Notes under the pieces: generated by a model | The model's database searches: none | Told to the model about the DNA's origin: nothing | The model's input: the letters and a program-made list of their open reading frames with translations, nothing else | Made by a program: the position numbers and the translations under genes | In this document: piece after piece, positions 5,680 to 13,119 of the stretch | Layout: each line of letters begins with the position of its first letter | Numbering within the stretch: the stretch's first letter is position 1 | Source: an uncultured Bacteroidales bacterium | GTDB lineage: Bacteria > Bacteroidota > Bacteroidia > Bacteroidales > Paludibacteraceae | Reading direction: 5' to 3' | Assembly (NCBI GenBank): GCA_946614295.1 | Contig: CAMOGT010000018.1 | Location: 1 to 15,299 of the forward strand | DNA length: 15,299 nt

Positions 5680-6939
5680 ATGAAGCTGTTGCTGGTTATA
5701 TTGAGCCTGATGACGTTCACGATACAGAATAAACATTCCGTGACGACTGCGGGAGACTGCCCATCCTCGATGCAGGTGAGGTATGCCAATACCGGCAGTA
5801 TGGGTAATGTGACGGAAGGTCAGGAAGCAACGCTCTTCCTCACCAAACTTGGCGGAATATCAATTGACGAGATCACGGTCTATGTAAAATCCAATCAAAG
5901 TAGCGGGGCAGGAGAGTTTACGGTACTTGCCGACGGACAGACAATCGCTACCAAGAACGGTACTTTCAAACAATGGACTGGTTTCTACAACAATACAATC
6001 TATCATCCAATCAGCCTGCTGCAGAACGCGGCGCAGGAAGTAACAGAGTTGACAATCCGTCTAACCGGAGTAGCTAACTCGTTGCATATTGAGAAATATG
6101 AGATCCAATGGACGCAGGCAGCACCCCATACCGTAACATTCATGCGCGGTGACAGGGTGTATGCCACTATGACAGAAACACAAGGTAACGGAGGAATCTA
6201 TCTGCCGAGCGTACCGGATAGCGCTGAATGGAAGTTCCGGGGATGGAGCGAGACGGAGTTCTGGCATAGCCAAACGATGCCGACCCTCTATCCGGCAAAC
6301 GCACAATGCTATCCCGATGAAGATTGTACACTCTGGGCGGTATTTGAATACAGTACAGGGGAGCAGGAGGCAGGTTACGCAACCGTACTGACAGACGGCG
6401 AGTACCGGTATGTGAACAACGACAATAAAAAGGTCATTACCGGCGTGCCGGAAGAGGGAATCATAGGAAACGCTGTGCTTAATCTGTCGGATGAGAAACA
6501 GGTCTATTCATTCCGTTTTTCGGACTCAACGACAGCCTATATTACCCATACGCAAACCGGCACGCCGATAGGTTATTCCGGTACGCAGATGGCGATCAAT
6601 CGCGCGCCGTGGAAAGTCTATCACGAAGGCGAAGAGACGATTTTCTATATTGAGAACAAAGGTAAGATATACGTGTTGTGGCCGAATATCGCTGACGCAT
6701 CGCTTGACAATCTGTATGCCGGTTTAATACAAGTATATTCATTGTCCTCGCCGATGCGGTTGTTGCCCGTAATAGAAGAAACGGGAGAAGCGTATTTCAC
6801 CTGTCACCCCGAAGTCCCGATGGGAGTGGAAGAGGTGAAGGATGAACGGACGAATGAGTTAACGGGAGAACGAGTGCTGATGCACCTCGGTACCTACCAA
6901 CTGAAGATAAAAAACGGGAAGAAAATCATTGAATTATGA
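5680..6939 (+). CDS. predicted secreted protein with Listeria/Bacteroides repeat (InlB B-repeat-like) domain
   Basis: 419 aa from ATG 5680. An upstream in-frame ATG at 5596 is rejected because it would place the promoter inside the gene. The N-terminus MKLLLVILSLMTFTIQN is a probable signal peptide, without a clear lipobox. Residues about 25-145 look like a beta-rich domain with no family I recognise (VTELTIRLTGVANSLHIEKYEIQW). Residues about 151-222 (VTFMRGDRVYATM ... FRGWSETEFW ... CTLWAVF) match the Listeria/Bacteroides repeat, a small beta-grasp fold found in surface proteins. The last residues (YQLKIKNGKKIIEL) could be a worn-down C-terminal tail but are not a convincing sorting signal. 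It is the first gene of the operon and overlaps the DPP IV start by 4 bp (ATGA), suggesting translational coupling. Function unknown; extracytoplasmic location likely. Confidence 0.8.
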   Translation: MKLLLVILSLMTFTIQNKHSVTTAGDCPSSMQVRYANTGSMGNVTEGQEATLFLTKLGGISIDEITVYVKSNQSSGAGEFTVLADGQTIATKNGTFKQWTGFYNNTIYHPISLLQNAAQEVTELTIRLTGVANSLHIEKYEIQWTQAAPHTVTFMRGDRVYATMTETQGNGGIYLPSVPDSAEWKFRGWSETEFWHSQTMPTLYPANAQCYPDEDCTLWAVFEYSTGEQEAGYATVLTDGEYRYVNNDNKKVITGVPEEGIIGNAVLNLSDEKQVYSFRFSDSTTAYITHTQTGTPIGYSGTQMAINRAPWKVYHEGEETIFYIENKGKIYVLWPNIADASLDNLYAGLIQVYSLSSPMRLLPVIEETGEAYFTCHPEVPMGVEEVKDERTNELTGERVLMHLGTYQLKIKNGKKIIEL

Positions 6940-9038
6940 AACTACTGATCATCATAGCCTCTTTCCTGCAGGCTCTTTTAGCAGGAGATTATAATGCCAG
7001 GACGCTGAGCGCGGCGGAGCAGGACAGCGTATTAGGAAATTACGAATTACAAATTACGGATAATCCGTCTGTCAGCACTCGCTACCGGTTGGAGAGCGAG
7101 GAGGAAGAGGTCATCTTCCGCCACTCACGGATAGCCGACTGGTATGTGACAGACACGCTGCACCATACGCGCAAGCAGTTAGGCGCAGGGATGAACTTGG
7201 GTAAAGTACGGGACGCCGTGATGAGTCCGAACGGCCGCTATGTCGCCTTTGCCAAAGACAATAACCTCTATATCCATAAGTGCGATTTCGGTACCGAAGT
7301 GGCGGTGACCAAGGACGAGGACACGGATATCATCAACGGTATTGCCGATTGGCTGTATGAGGAGGAGTTCGAGACGACCGCTCTCTTTGCCTGGAGTCCG
7401 GACTCCAAACAACTGGCGTTCGTGCGGCTGGATGAACACGAGGTGCCGACGTTCAGTTGGCAGACCTATCTGAATGTACAAGGGGACGAAGTACAAAGTA
7501 CAAAGGAATATCCTCAGTATCCTTCGATAGAGAGCCTCCGTTACCCGAAAGCGGGGTGCCAGAATGCCAACGCGTCTGTCTGCGTCTATGATGTGGCTAC
7601 CAAGGGTATTGTGAGAATAGAGCCTACCCCCAACCCCTCTATGAAAGGAAGGGAGGATTATTACTACCCGAGGTTGAGATGGACGGAGAGCGGCGAGTTG
7701 GTCGTACTGCGCGTGAACAGGGACCAGACGAAGATGGAGGTGTTCGCATGCAATGCCAAATCGACCGTCTCGCACCTGTTGTATAAAGAAGAGAGCAAGC
7801 AGTATTTCGTCGATTATAGTCTCTTTGACGAATGGAAATGGCTCAGCGACGGACGGATCATTGTCCTGAGTGAGAAAGATGGTTGGAGACGCGCGTATTT
7901 GTATGATGCGCAGGGCATGGAGCAGAAGACACTCACGCCGGAGGGAATAGATGTAACGGCGGTTTACGGTGTGGATGAGAAAACACAGGTGCTATACTAT
8001 CAGGCAGCGCCGACGCCCTCTACGCGGCAGATTTATGCGGTGAGCCTCAAGAAAGGCGAGATCGCCCAACTGACTACTGAAGAGGGCATCCACGCAGCCC
8101 GTTTCTCTGCCGACTACAAGAAGATGATCGATTGCTACCAGTCGTTTACGACGCCGAATAAATATACGCTCTATAAAGTCGAAAGTCGAAAGTCGAAAGT
8201 CGAAAGAATAGAAACATTGCTGAGCAATGACTCGCTGGCAGAGGCATGGACGGAGCAGAGTTTGCCCGAACCGGAAATGATGAAGATACCCAACGGCAAG
8301 GGGCAGGAGCTGGAGGCAATGCTATTGATGGACCGCTCCGCTAAAGGAACCAAGACCGCTACGCTACAGGATAAGAGACCTCTCATCGTGATGCACTATT
8401 CCGGTCCGGCGAGTCAGCGGGTGCTGAACCGTTGGCGCAAGCGGTTTGAGTATGCGCTGGTAGAGCAGGGGTACGCAGTGTTGATTGTGGACAGCCGCGG
8501 AAGCGACTGCCGCGGTCGCGCATGGCGCAACGAGACCTATATGAACCTGGGTATCAAAGAGGCGGAGGATCTGATTGCTGCCGCTAACTGGGCTGCGCAG
8601 CAGGATTATATCGACGCAGAGCGTATGGCAATCATGGGCTGGTCTTACGGAGGCTATGAGACGTTGATGACGATGAGCACCAAGGGGCATCCCTTCAAGG
8701 CGGGAATAGCTATTGCTCCGGTGACGGACTGGCGGCTCTATGATAGTGCTTATACGGAGCGCTATATGCGCCGCCCGCAGGTGAACGACAAAGGCTATGA
8801 AAACGCCTCGCTGATGAATCATGTGCAGGATTTAAACGGCAACGTGCTGATCATTCACGGCTCGGCGGATGACAACGTCCATTTCCAGCACACCATGCAG
8901 TATATCAATGCGTTGATACAGGCGAACAAGCAGTTTGAGATGCAGGTCTATCCGGACGATAACCATTTCCTGAGGAAAGGCAATAACGCCATCCACATGC
9001 ATGAACGAATCCTGCGATTCTTAAGCTCCAATTTGTAA
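6936..9038 (+). CDS. dipeptidyl peptidase IV (S9B serine peptidase)
   Basis: 700 aa with an N-terminal signal peptide (MKLLIIIASFLQALLAG), so periplasmic or membrane-associated. DPP IV removes X-Pro or X-Ala dipeptides from peptide N-termini. An N-terminal beta-propeller (about 30-440) contains the double-Glu substrate-anchoring motif in DWLYEEEF (Glu143-Glu144). The C-terminal alpha/beta-hydrolase domain carries the triad Ser570 in GWSYGG, Asp645 in HGSADDN and His677 in YPDDNHF. VDSRGSDCRGRAW (518-530) is also typical. Length is close to other bacterial DPP IVs. Repeat-derived inserts fall at about residues 34-41, 180-190, 229-240 and 414-422, all in N-terminal or propeller regions and away from the triad. 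The TAA stop lies in a degenerate AT-rich heptamer run. The start overlaps the previous stop. Confidence 0.94.
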   Translation: MKLLIIIASFLQALLAGDYNARTLSAAEQDSVLGNYELQITDNPSVSTRYRLESEEEEVIFRHSRIADWYVTDTLHHTRKQLGAGMNLGKVRDAVMSPNGRYVAFAKDNNLYIHKCDFGTEVAVTKDEDTDIINGIADWLYEEEFETTALFAWSPDSKQLAFVRLDEHEVPTFSWQTYLNVQGDEVQSTKEYPQYPSIESLRYPKAGCQNANASVCVYDVATKGIVRIEPTPNPSMKGREDYYYPRLRWTESGELVVLRVNRDQTKMEVFACNAKSTVSHLLYKEESKQYFVDYSLFDEWKWLSDGRIIVLSEKDGWRRAYLYDAQGMEQKTLTPEGIDVTAVYGVDEKTQVLYYQAAPTPSTRQIYAVSLKKGEIAQLTTEEGIHAARFSADYKKMIDCYQSFTTPNKYTLYKVESRKSKVERIETLLSNDSLAEAWTEQSLPEPEMMKIPNGKGQELEAMLLMDRSAKGTKTATLQDKRPLIVMHYSGPASQRVLNRWRKRFEYALVEQGYAVLIVDSRGSDCRGRAWRNETYMNLGIKEAEDLIAAANWAAQQDYIDAERMAIMGWSYGGYETLMTMSTKGHPFKAGIAIAPVTDWRLYDSAYTERYMRRPQVNDKGYENASLMNHVQDLNGNVLIIHGSADDNVHFQHTMQYINALIQANKQFEMQVYPDDNHFLRKGNNAIHMHERILRFLSSNL
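7038..7058 (+). repeat. heptamer repeat in DPP IV, three units
   Basis: aattacg, aattaca, aattacg in perfect 7 bp register, encoding NYELQIT just after the signal-peptide region. Confidence 0.8.
7476..7504 (+). repeat. heptamer repeat in DPP IV propeller
   Basis: gtacaag, a divergent gggacga unit, then gtacaaa twice at 7491-7504. It encodes VQGDEVQSTK between SWQTYLN and the EYPQYPSIESLRYPKAG segment; the YPKAG part is conserved in DPP IV while the repeat-coded part is not. Confidence 0.75.
7623..7656 (+). repeat. C/G-rich insert in DPP IV propeller
   Basis: A pyrimidine-rich run (cctacccccaacccctct) followed by a purine-rich run (aaaggaagggagg), coding PTPNPSMKGRED. Its layout matches the larger C-rich/G-rich element at 10072-10111, so both probably belong to one dispersed element class. 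Confidence 0.6.
8178..8205 (+). repeat. heptamer repeat in DPP IV, four perfect units
   Basis: gtcgaaa is repeated four times without error. It encodes VESRKSKVE between KYTLYK and RIETLL, near the propeller/hydrolase junction. Confidence 0.9.
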
Positions 9039-9057
9039 TTTAACATTTTAAATTTAA
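9030..9057 (+). repeat. degenerate AT-rich heptamer run over the DPP IV stop
   Basis: aatttgt, aatttaa, catttta, aatttaa can be read in 7 bp register across the DPP IV stop codon (9036-9038) and the 24 bp gap. The match is loose and the region is AT-rich, so chance is possible. Confidence 0.35.
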
Positions 9058-9062
9058 TAGTT

Positions 9063-10019
9063 ATGAAAAAGTACGCTTTAGGTATTGACTTAGGTGGTAC
9101 AGGCACCAAGTTCGGTTTGGTAAACGACGAAGGCCAAGTATTACGCTCCAGCTCTATCCCGACCCAGCAGTATCCGGATATTGACGAGTATTGCGACGTG
9201 CTCTGCGAGGGGCTGAAGAAACTCGTAGCAGACGAAGGACTGACGATGAGCGACATCGTGGGAATCGGCTGCGGTGCCCCGAACGGTAATTTCTACTCGG
9301 GCTGTATCGAGCAAGCACCTAACCTGCCGTGGAAAGGTGTTGTGCCGTTTGCCAAACTGATCAGCGAGCGGATGGGAGTCAAATGTACCATCACCAATGA
9401 TGCCAACGCTGCGGCGCAGGGCGAGATGATCTACGGCTCCGCACGGGGCATGAAGAACTTCATCGTCATCACCTTGGGCACCGGCGTAGGGTCGGGTATT
9501 GTGATTGACGGCAAGTTGCTGTACGGGCATGACGGATTTGCAGGTGAGTTAGGCCACTGCAAGGTCGATCACAGCGGCAACGGACGTCTCTGCGGTTGCG
9601 GTCAGAAGGGTTGTATCGAGGCGTACGCTTCGGCTACCGGTGTTGCCCGTACGGCGAAAGAGATCGTCACGGCAACCACTCAGCCTACGCTCCTGCGAAA
9701 CGTAGCGGATATTGATCATATCACCTCCAAGGATGTGTACGACGCTGCGGAGAAAGGCGACTTGGTTGCCAAAGAGATTTTCGATTATACGGGGCGTTTG
9801 TTAGGTGAGAAACTGGCGGATTACGTTCATTTCTCCTCTCCGGAGGCTATCATCCTCTTCGGTGGTCTGACCAAGGCGGGGCACTGGATCATGGATCCTA
9901 TCCGTGAGGCGCTGGATGCGAACCTCATGCCTATCTGGAAAGGCAAAATACCGGTATCTATCTCTATTCTCAAAGATAGCGACGCTGCTATCTTAGGCGC
10001 TTCTTCATTAGCTTGGTAA
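9063..10019 (+). CDS. ROK family sugar kinase (probable glucokinase)
   Basis: 318 aa. The N-terminal ATP-binding motif is LGIDLGGTGTKFGLV (6-20). The ROK catalytic region includes TNDANAAAQGE (111-121) with Asp113 as general base, TLGTGVGSGIV (138-147) and GELGH (161-165). The ROK zinc site is complete: His165, Cys177, Cys179 and Cys184 in LCGCGQKGCIE. Bacteroidales ROK kinases with this layout phosphorylate glucose or a related hexose or hexosamine in the cytoplasm; substrate is inferred, not shown. Length is normal for the family. It follows DPP IV by 24 bp and its stop overlaps the TTG start of the deacetylase gene, so it is probably translated from the same transcript. Confidence 0.93.
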   Translation: MKKYALGIDLGGTGTKFGLVNDEGQVLRSSSIPTQQYPDIDEYCDVLCEGLKKLVADEGLTMSDIVGIGCGAPNGNFYSGCIEQAPNLPWKGVVPFAKLISERMGVKCTITNDANAAAQGEMIYGSARGMKNFIVITLGTGVGSGIVIDGKLLYGHDGFAGELGHCKVDHSGNGRLCGCGQKGCIEAYASATGVARTAKEIVTATTQPTLLRNVADIDHITSKDVYDAAEKGDLVAKEIFDYTGRLLGEKLADYVHFSSPEAIILFGGLTKAGHWIMDPIREALDANLMPIWKGKIPVSISILKDSDAAILGASSLAW

Positions 10020-10699
10020 AACCTATCCGGAATATATTGCAGAGTTTGTACCCCTATGGTACGTTTACCGTCCCTTCTCCCTCCCTTTTAGGGGAGGGGC
10101 GGGGAGGGGCTGTTGCTTATCTTACCTTCGATGACGGACCTATCCCCGAGGTGACGCCAAAGGTGCTGGAGATTCTGGACCGATACGGGGTGAAAGGGAC
10201 ATTCTTCATGGTTGGCGAGAACATAGACAAGCATCCGGAGGTGTTTGAGCAGGTGCTGAAAGGCGGTCACGCGGTCGCCAATCATACCTACAACCACCTC
10301 AAAGGATGGCGTTGCAGCCTGAGTGACTATATGGCTAACGTGGCGAAATGTCGGGAGGCAATAGAGCGGCATTCGACAAATATCAAATCTTCAAATCTCA
10401 AATCTTCAAATCTCAAATTATTCCGGCCTCCGTATGGCAAGACCTGGATATGGCAGCGCCGCGCGCTCCTCAAGGCCGGATACACCGTCTATCTGTGGGA
10501 CATACTGACGCGCGATTATGCCAAGACTCGCACGCCGGAGGCCATGCTCGCGCAGATACAGCGTGAGACGCGACCCGGGAGTATTATCAATTTCCATGAC
10601 TCCCTCAAATCGAACGAGCGGATGTTGGAGGTCTTGCCGAAAGCCATCGAGTGGCTGCAAGGAGAAGGATATGAATTAAAAACGCTGAATGAGGAATAA
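10013..10699 (+). CDS. polysaccharide deacetylase family protein (carbohydrate esterase 4-like)
   Basis: 228 aa, taken from a TTG start at 10013 because the family's N-terminal segment (RNILQSLYP, then YLTFDDGP) needs residues upstream and no in-frame ATG is available. The NodB motifs are present: TFDDGP (38-43, Asp40-Asp41), HTYNH (91-95, metal-binding His91 and His95), RPPYG (138-142), and FHDS (194-197) with the late catalytic His195. Such enzymes remove N-acetyl groups from peptidoglycan or other GlcNAc polymers; there is no signal peptide, so location is uncertain. Two repeat-derived stretches occur: residues about 20-33 (PSPSLLGEGRGGA) before TFDDGP, and about 120-136 (STNIKSSNLKSSNLKL) before RPPYG. 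It overlaps the ROK gene by 7 bp and the lipoprotein gene by 11 bp. Start-codon confidence is moderate. Confidence 0.88.
   Translation: MVKPIRNILQSLYPYGTFTVPSPSLLGEGRGGAVAYLTFDDGPIPEVTPKVLEILDRYGVKGTFFMVGENIDKHPEVFEQVLKGGHAVANHTYNHLKGWRCSLSDYMANVAKCREAIERHSTNIKSSNLKSSNLKLFRPPYGKTWIWQRRALLKAGYTVYLWDILTRDYAKTRTPEAMLAQIQRETRPGSIINFHDSLKSNERMLEVLPKAIEWLQGEGYELKTLNEE
10072..10111 (+). repeat. C-rich/G-rich palindromic element with G-quadruplex motif
   Basis: A C-rich half (cccttctccctccc) is followed by tttta and a G-rich half. Four runs of four Gs separated by single bases occupy 10091-10109. ccctccc (10079-10085) can pair with gggaggg (10092-10098) as a 7 bp hairpin. It lies in frame in the deacetylase gene, about 60 nt after its start. 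Confidence 0.85.
10382..10419 (+). repeat. alternating 8/7 bp repeat in the deacetylase gene
   Basis: tcaaatct and tcaaatc alternate (8, 7, 8, 7 bp), giving a 15 bp super-period, so each super-unit adds exactly five codons. It encodes IKSSNLKSSNLK immediately before the conserved LFRPPYG motif. Confidence 0.85.
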
Positions 10700-12455
10700 A
10701 ATCTATTATATATTGTTCGGTGTACTGCTGTTTGCGGGTTGTGCGAACAGGGGTATAGGGCCGCAGGGAGGACCGAAAGACTCGATCCCTCCCAAACCTC
10801 TCTATTCGGAGCCGGAGATGGGAGCACTCAATTTCAACGAGCATTCGATTGTGGTCACTTTCGACGAATACATAGAGCTCAATAACGTGATGTCGAACTT
10901 GATGATGTCTCCGCCGCAAAGCACTCCTCCGGATATCAAAGCCCGCGGGAAGAGATTGGTGATAAAGTTCCAGGACACGCTCCGCGAGAACACGACATAC
11001 ACGATTGATTTCGGCGATGCGGTGTGCGACTACCGCGAACGGGTGCCTCTGCACGGCTATTCGTTCTATTTCTCCACGGGTGACCAGATAGATACATTGG
11101 AGTATAGCGGCAGGGTGTTTGACGCCGGGAACATGAATCCGCTGAGCGGTATATTAGTGGGAGTGCATCGGAACATGGCGGATAGCGCGTTTGAAAAAGA
11201 GCCGTTCCTGAGGGTGGCGAAAACGGATAGCGCAGGGGTCTTCCATATCCGGAACCTGCATGAGGGATCGTACCGCCTCTATGCGCTGGATGATGTGAGC
11301 CGGGATTACCGACTGACGGTCAGTGAGGCGCTGGCGTTTGCCGGCGAGCCGATCCAAGTCACGCCGGAGGCAGATACGGCTCAAACAGATAGTTCACGGA
11401 CGGTAGCGGCACAACCGCTCCCGCCACTGTTCCTCTTCCGGGAAGAGCAGCAGAGACTGTATCTGCAGCGCACCACGCGACCCGAGAGGCATAAGATCCT
11501 GATTGCGTTCTCCGCCTCGCCGGATAGCATGGCTCAGATCCGCGCTACCACAGACAGCCTGCATTATATCACCCGGTTCAATGCCAACCGCGACTCGGCC
11601 ACCATATGGCTTCTGGACAGCATGTCCATTGCTCAGGACTCATTATTCTTCGAGACCCGTTACCGCAGGACGGACAGCCTCTACCGGCTGGAATGGGGGA
11701 TAGATACCGTGCGGGCGATATGGCGTGCGCCGCGGATGAGCGCCAAAGCCAAAGAGACGCAGGAACGCAAAAACCGTAACCGCAGGCTGGAACTCAAATC
11801 CAATGCCCGCAAGGGATTTGAGATCTTCGATACCTTGCAACTGCGGTGCATCACCCCGATGGCTGCGATAGAACAGGATAGTATCCACCTCTTCGAACGC
11901 GTCGATTCGATACTCAAACCCGTGCCGTTCTCTATTGCTGAGCATGATACTTTCCCGATGAGTATTGCTTTTGTCGCGGACTTTAAGCCGAATGGCAAAT
12001 ACGAACTGCGCATAGACAGTGGCGCTATCCATGATATCTACGGCGTGACGCACATTGCCGGCAGCTATCCGTTTCAACTCAAGGCGCTGACCGATTATTC
12101 CACGCTCCGCGTCAAACTCTTGCCGTCGGTCCATAACATGCGTATTCAGATACTGGACACGAAAGACATGGTCGTTCGAGAGCTTCCCGCAGAGCCCGAA
12201 GGAACGCTCTTTGAGTACCTCAAGCCGGATAGCTACTATCTGAGGTGCTACGAGGACAGGAACGGTGACGGCAAATGGACCACGGGAGCCTGGGCGGAGA
12301 AAAGGCAGCCCGAACCGGTATATTATTTTCCCGAGAAGATACAGACCAAATCCAATTGGGATTTCGAGGAAGAGTGGGATTTTACGGCGGTTGGGCAGAC
12401 GGATGCCAAACCCCGGGAACTGATCAATGCATCGGCTAATGGCAAGAAGAAGTAA
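10689..12455 (+). CDS. Ig-like (Big_5) domain lipoprotein
   Basis: 588 aa. A lipoprotein signal peptide (MRNKIYYILFGVLLFAGC) places the lipidated residue at Cys18, so the protein is anchored in the cell envelope. The opening GPQGGPKDSIPPKPLYSEP followed by IVVTFDEYIELNNV is the signature start of the Bacteroidota Ig-like/SbsA-type (Big_5) lipoprotein family. About residues 135-215 (YSGRVFDAGNMNPLSGILVGVH ... HIRNLHEGSYRLYALDD) form a carboxypeptidase-regulatory-like beta-sandwich. The C-terminal part has EDRNGDGKWTTG, resembling a short calcium-loop-like turn seen in this family. No catalytic motif was recognised and its role is unknown, probably structural or adhesive. It starts 11 bp inside the deacetylase gene and its 3' end overlaps pnuC, consistent with one transcript. 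Confidence 0.9.
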   Translation: MRNKIYYILFGVLLFAGCANRGIGPQGGPKDSIPPKPLYSEPEMGALNFNEHSIVVTFDEYIELNNVMSNLMMSPPQSTPPDIKARGKRLVIKFQDTLRENTTYTIDFGDAVCDYRERVPLHGYSFYFSTGDQIDTLEYSGRVFDAGNMNPLSGILVGVHRNMADSAFEKEPFLRVAKTDSAGVFHIRNLHEGSYRLYALDDVSRDYRLTVSEALAFAGEPIQVTPEADTAQTDSSRTVAAQPLPPLFLFREEQQRLYLQRTTRPERHKILIAFSASPDSMAQIRATTDSLHYITRFNANRDSATIWLLDSMSIAQDSLFFETRYRRTDSLYRLEWGIDTVRAIWRAPRMSAKAKETQERKNRNRRLELKSNARKGFEIFDTLQLRCITPMAAIEQDSIHLFERVDSILKPVPFSIAEHDTFPMSIAFVADFKPNGKYELRIDSGAIHDIYGVTHIAGSYPFQLKALTDYSTLRVKLLPSVHNMRIQILDTKDMVVRELPAEPEGTLFEYLKPDSYYLRCYEDRNGDGKWTTGAWAEKRQPEPVYYFPEKIQTKSNWDFEEEWDFTAVGQTDAKPRELINASANGKKK

Positions 12456-13119
12456 GGTTTTCGATTACGGGTTCATGATGTGCGGTCTGCTCATCCAGGT
12501 GGCTACTTTTCTGATAGCCAACCATGTAGCGGGCCTTGCGAGTGCCACGGGGTGGCTGTCGCTCGTCAGCGGATGTCTGGGCGTATGCTCGGTTTGTTTG
12601 ACGTCTCAGGGAAATATCATGACTTATGCCTTCGGTTTCGCCCAAGTCTTCACTTATACCTATCTCTGCTGGACGCAGCGGTTCTACGGCGAGATAGGTA
12701 TCAATCTCTATTATTTCGCTACGATGATCTACGGCGTCTATGTTTGGCGCAGCCGGTTGACGGATACCGGGGACGGAAAGGTCGTCGTCCCGCGGCGTTT
12801 GTCCCTGCGTACATTGCTCATCATCGTTGTGGCTACCATGCTCGGGGCGTGGCTCACAGGGTGGGGGTTAGCCGCCTGGACGGATGATACGCAGCCGTAC
12901 CTCGATGCGTTTACAACAATACCTGCGCTGGTGGCACAGGTACTGATGATTCTCGTCTATCGCGAGCACTGGTTCATATGGCTCGCGGTGGATATACTGA
13001 GTGTGGCGTTATGGCTCCGTGCGGGAGATTATTGCATGGCGGCGCAGTACGCTTTCTGGTGCGCCAACTGTCTCTACGGGCTTCAACGTTGGCGCTCGTT
13101 CGGCATCTCCAAGGTATAG
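12427..13119 (+). CDS. pnuC: PnuC-type transporter (probable nicotinamide riboside uptake)
   Basis: 230 aa with about seven hydrophobic segments. The core GNIMTYAFGFAQVFTYTYLCW and QRFYGEIGINLYYFATMIYGVYVW (62-107) and the late IPALVAQVLMI/WLAVDILSVALW segments are typical PnuC features, including the Trp- and Tyr-rich substrate-stacking residues. PnuC proteins take up nicotinamide riboside by facilitated diffusion for NAD synthesis. In Bacteroidota close relatives (PnuT) carry thiamine; no TPP-riboswitch-like leader, thiamine gene or NadR gene is nearby, so the substrate is inferred. Two ATGs (12427 and 12439) are possible; both overlap the lipoprotein gene, by 29 or 17 bp. Its last 37 bp overlap the end of the convergent DUF4837 gene. 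No terminator is visible there. Confidence 0.9.
   Translation: MHRLMARRSKVFDYGFMMCGLLIQVATFLIANHVAGLASATGWLSLVSGCLGVCSVCLTSQGNIMTYAFGFAQVFTYTYLCWTQRFYGEIGINLYYFATMIYGVYVWRSRLTDTGDGKVVVPRRLSLRTLLIIVVATMLGAWLTGWGLAAWTDDTQPYLDAFTTIPALVAQVLMILVYREHWFIWLAVDILSVALWLRAGDYCMAAQYAFWCANCLYGLQRWRSFGISKV

Noticed and set aside
7179..7775. Minus-strand 198-codon open frame inside DPP IV
   Set aside because: It is a shadow of a GC-rich gene; the + strand has the complete DPP IV fold.
12300..12440. TPP riboswitch ahead of the PnuC-type gene, which would indicate thiamine transport
   Set aside because: The gene starts inside the preceding coding sequence and no THI-box-like sequence was recognised.
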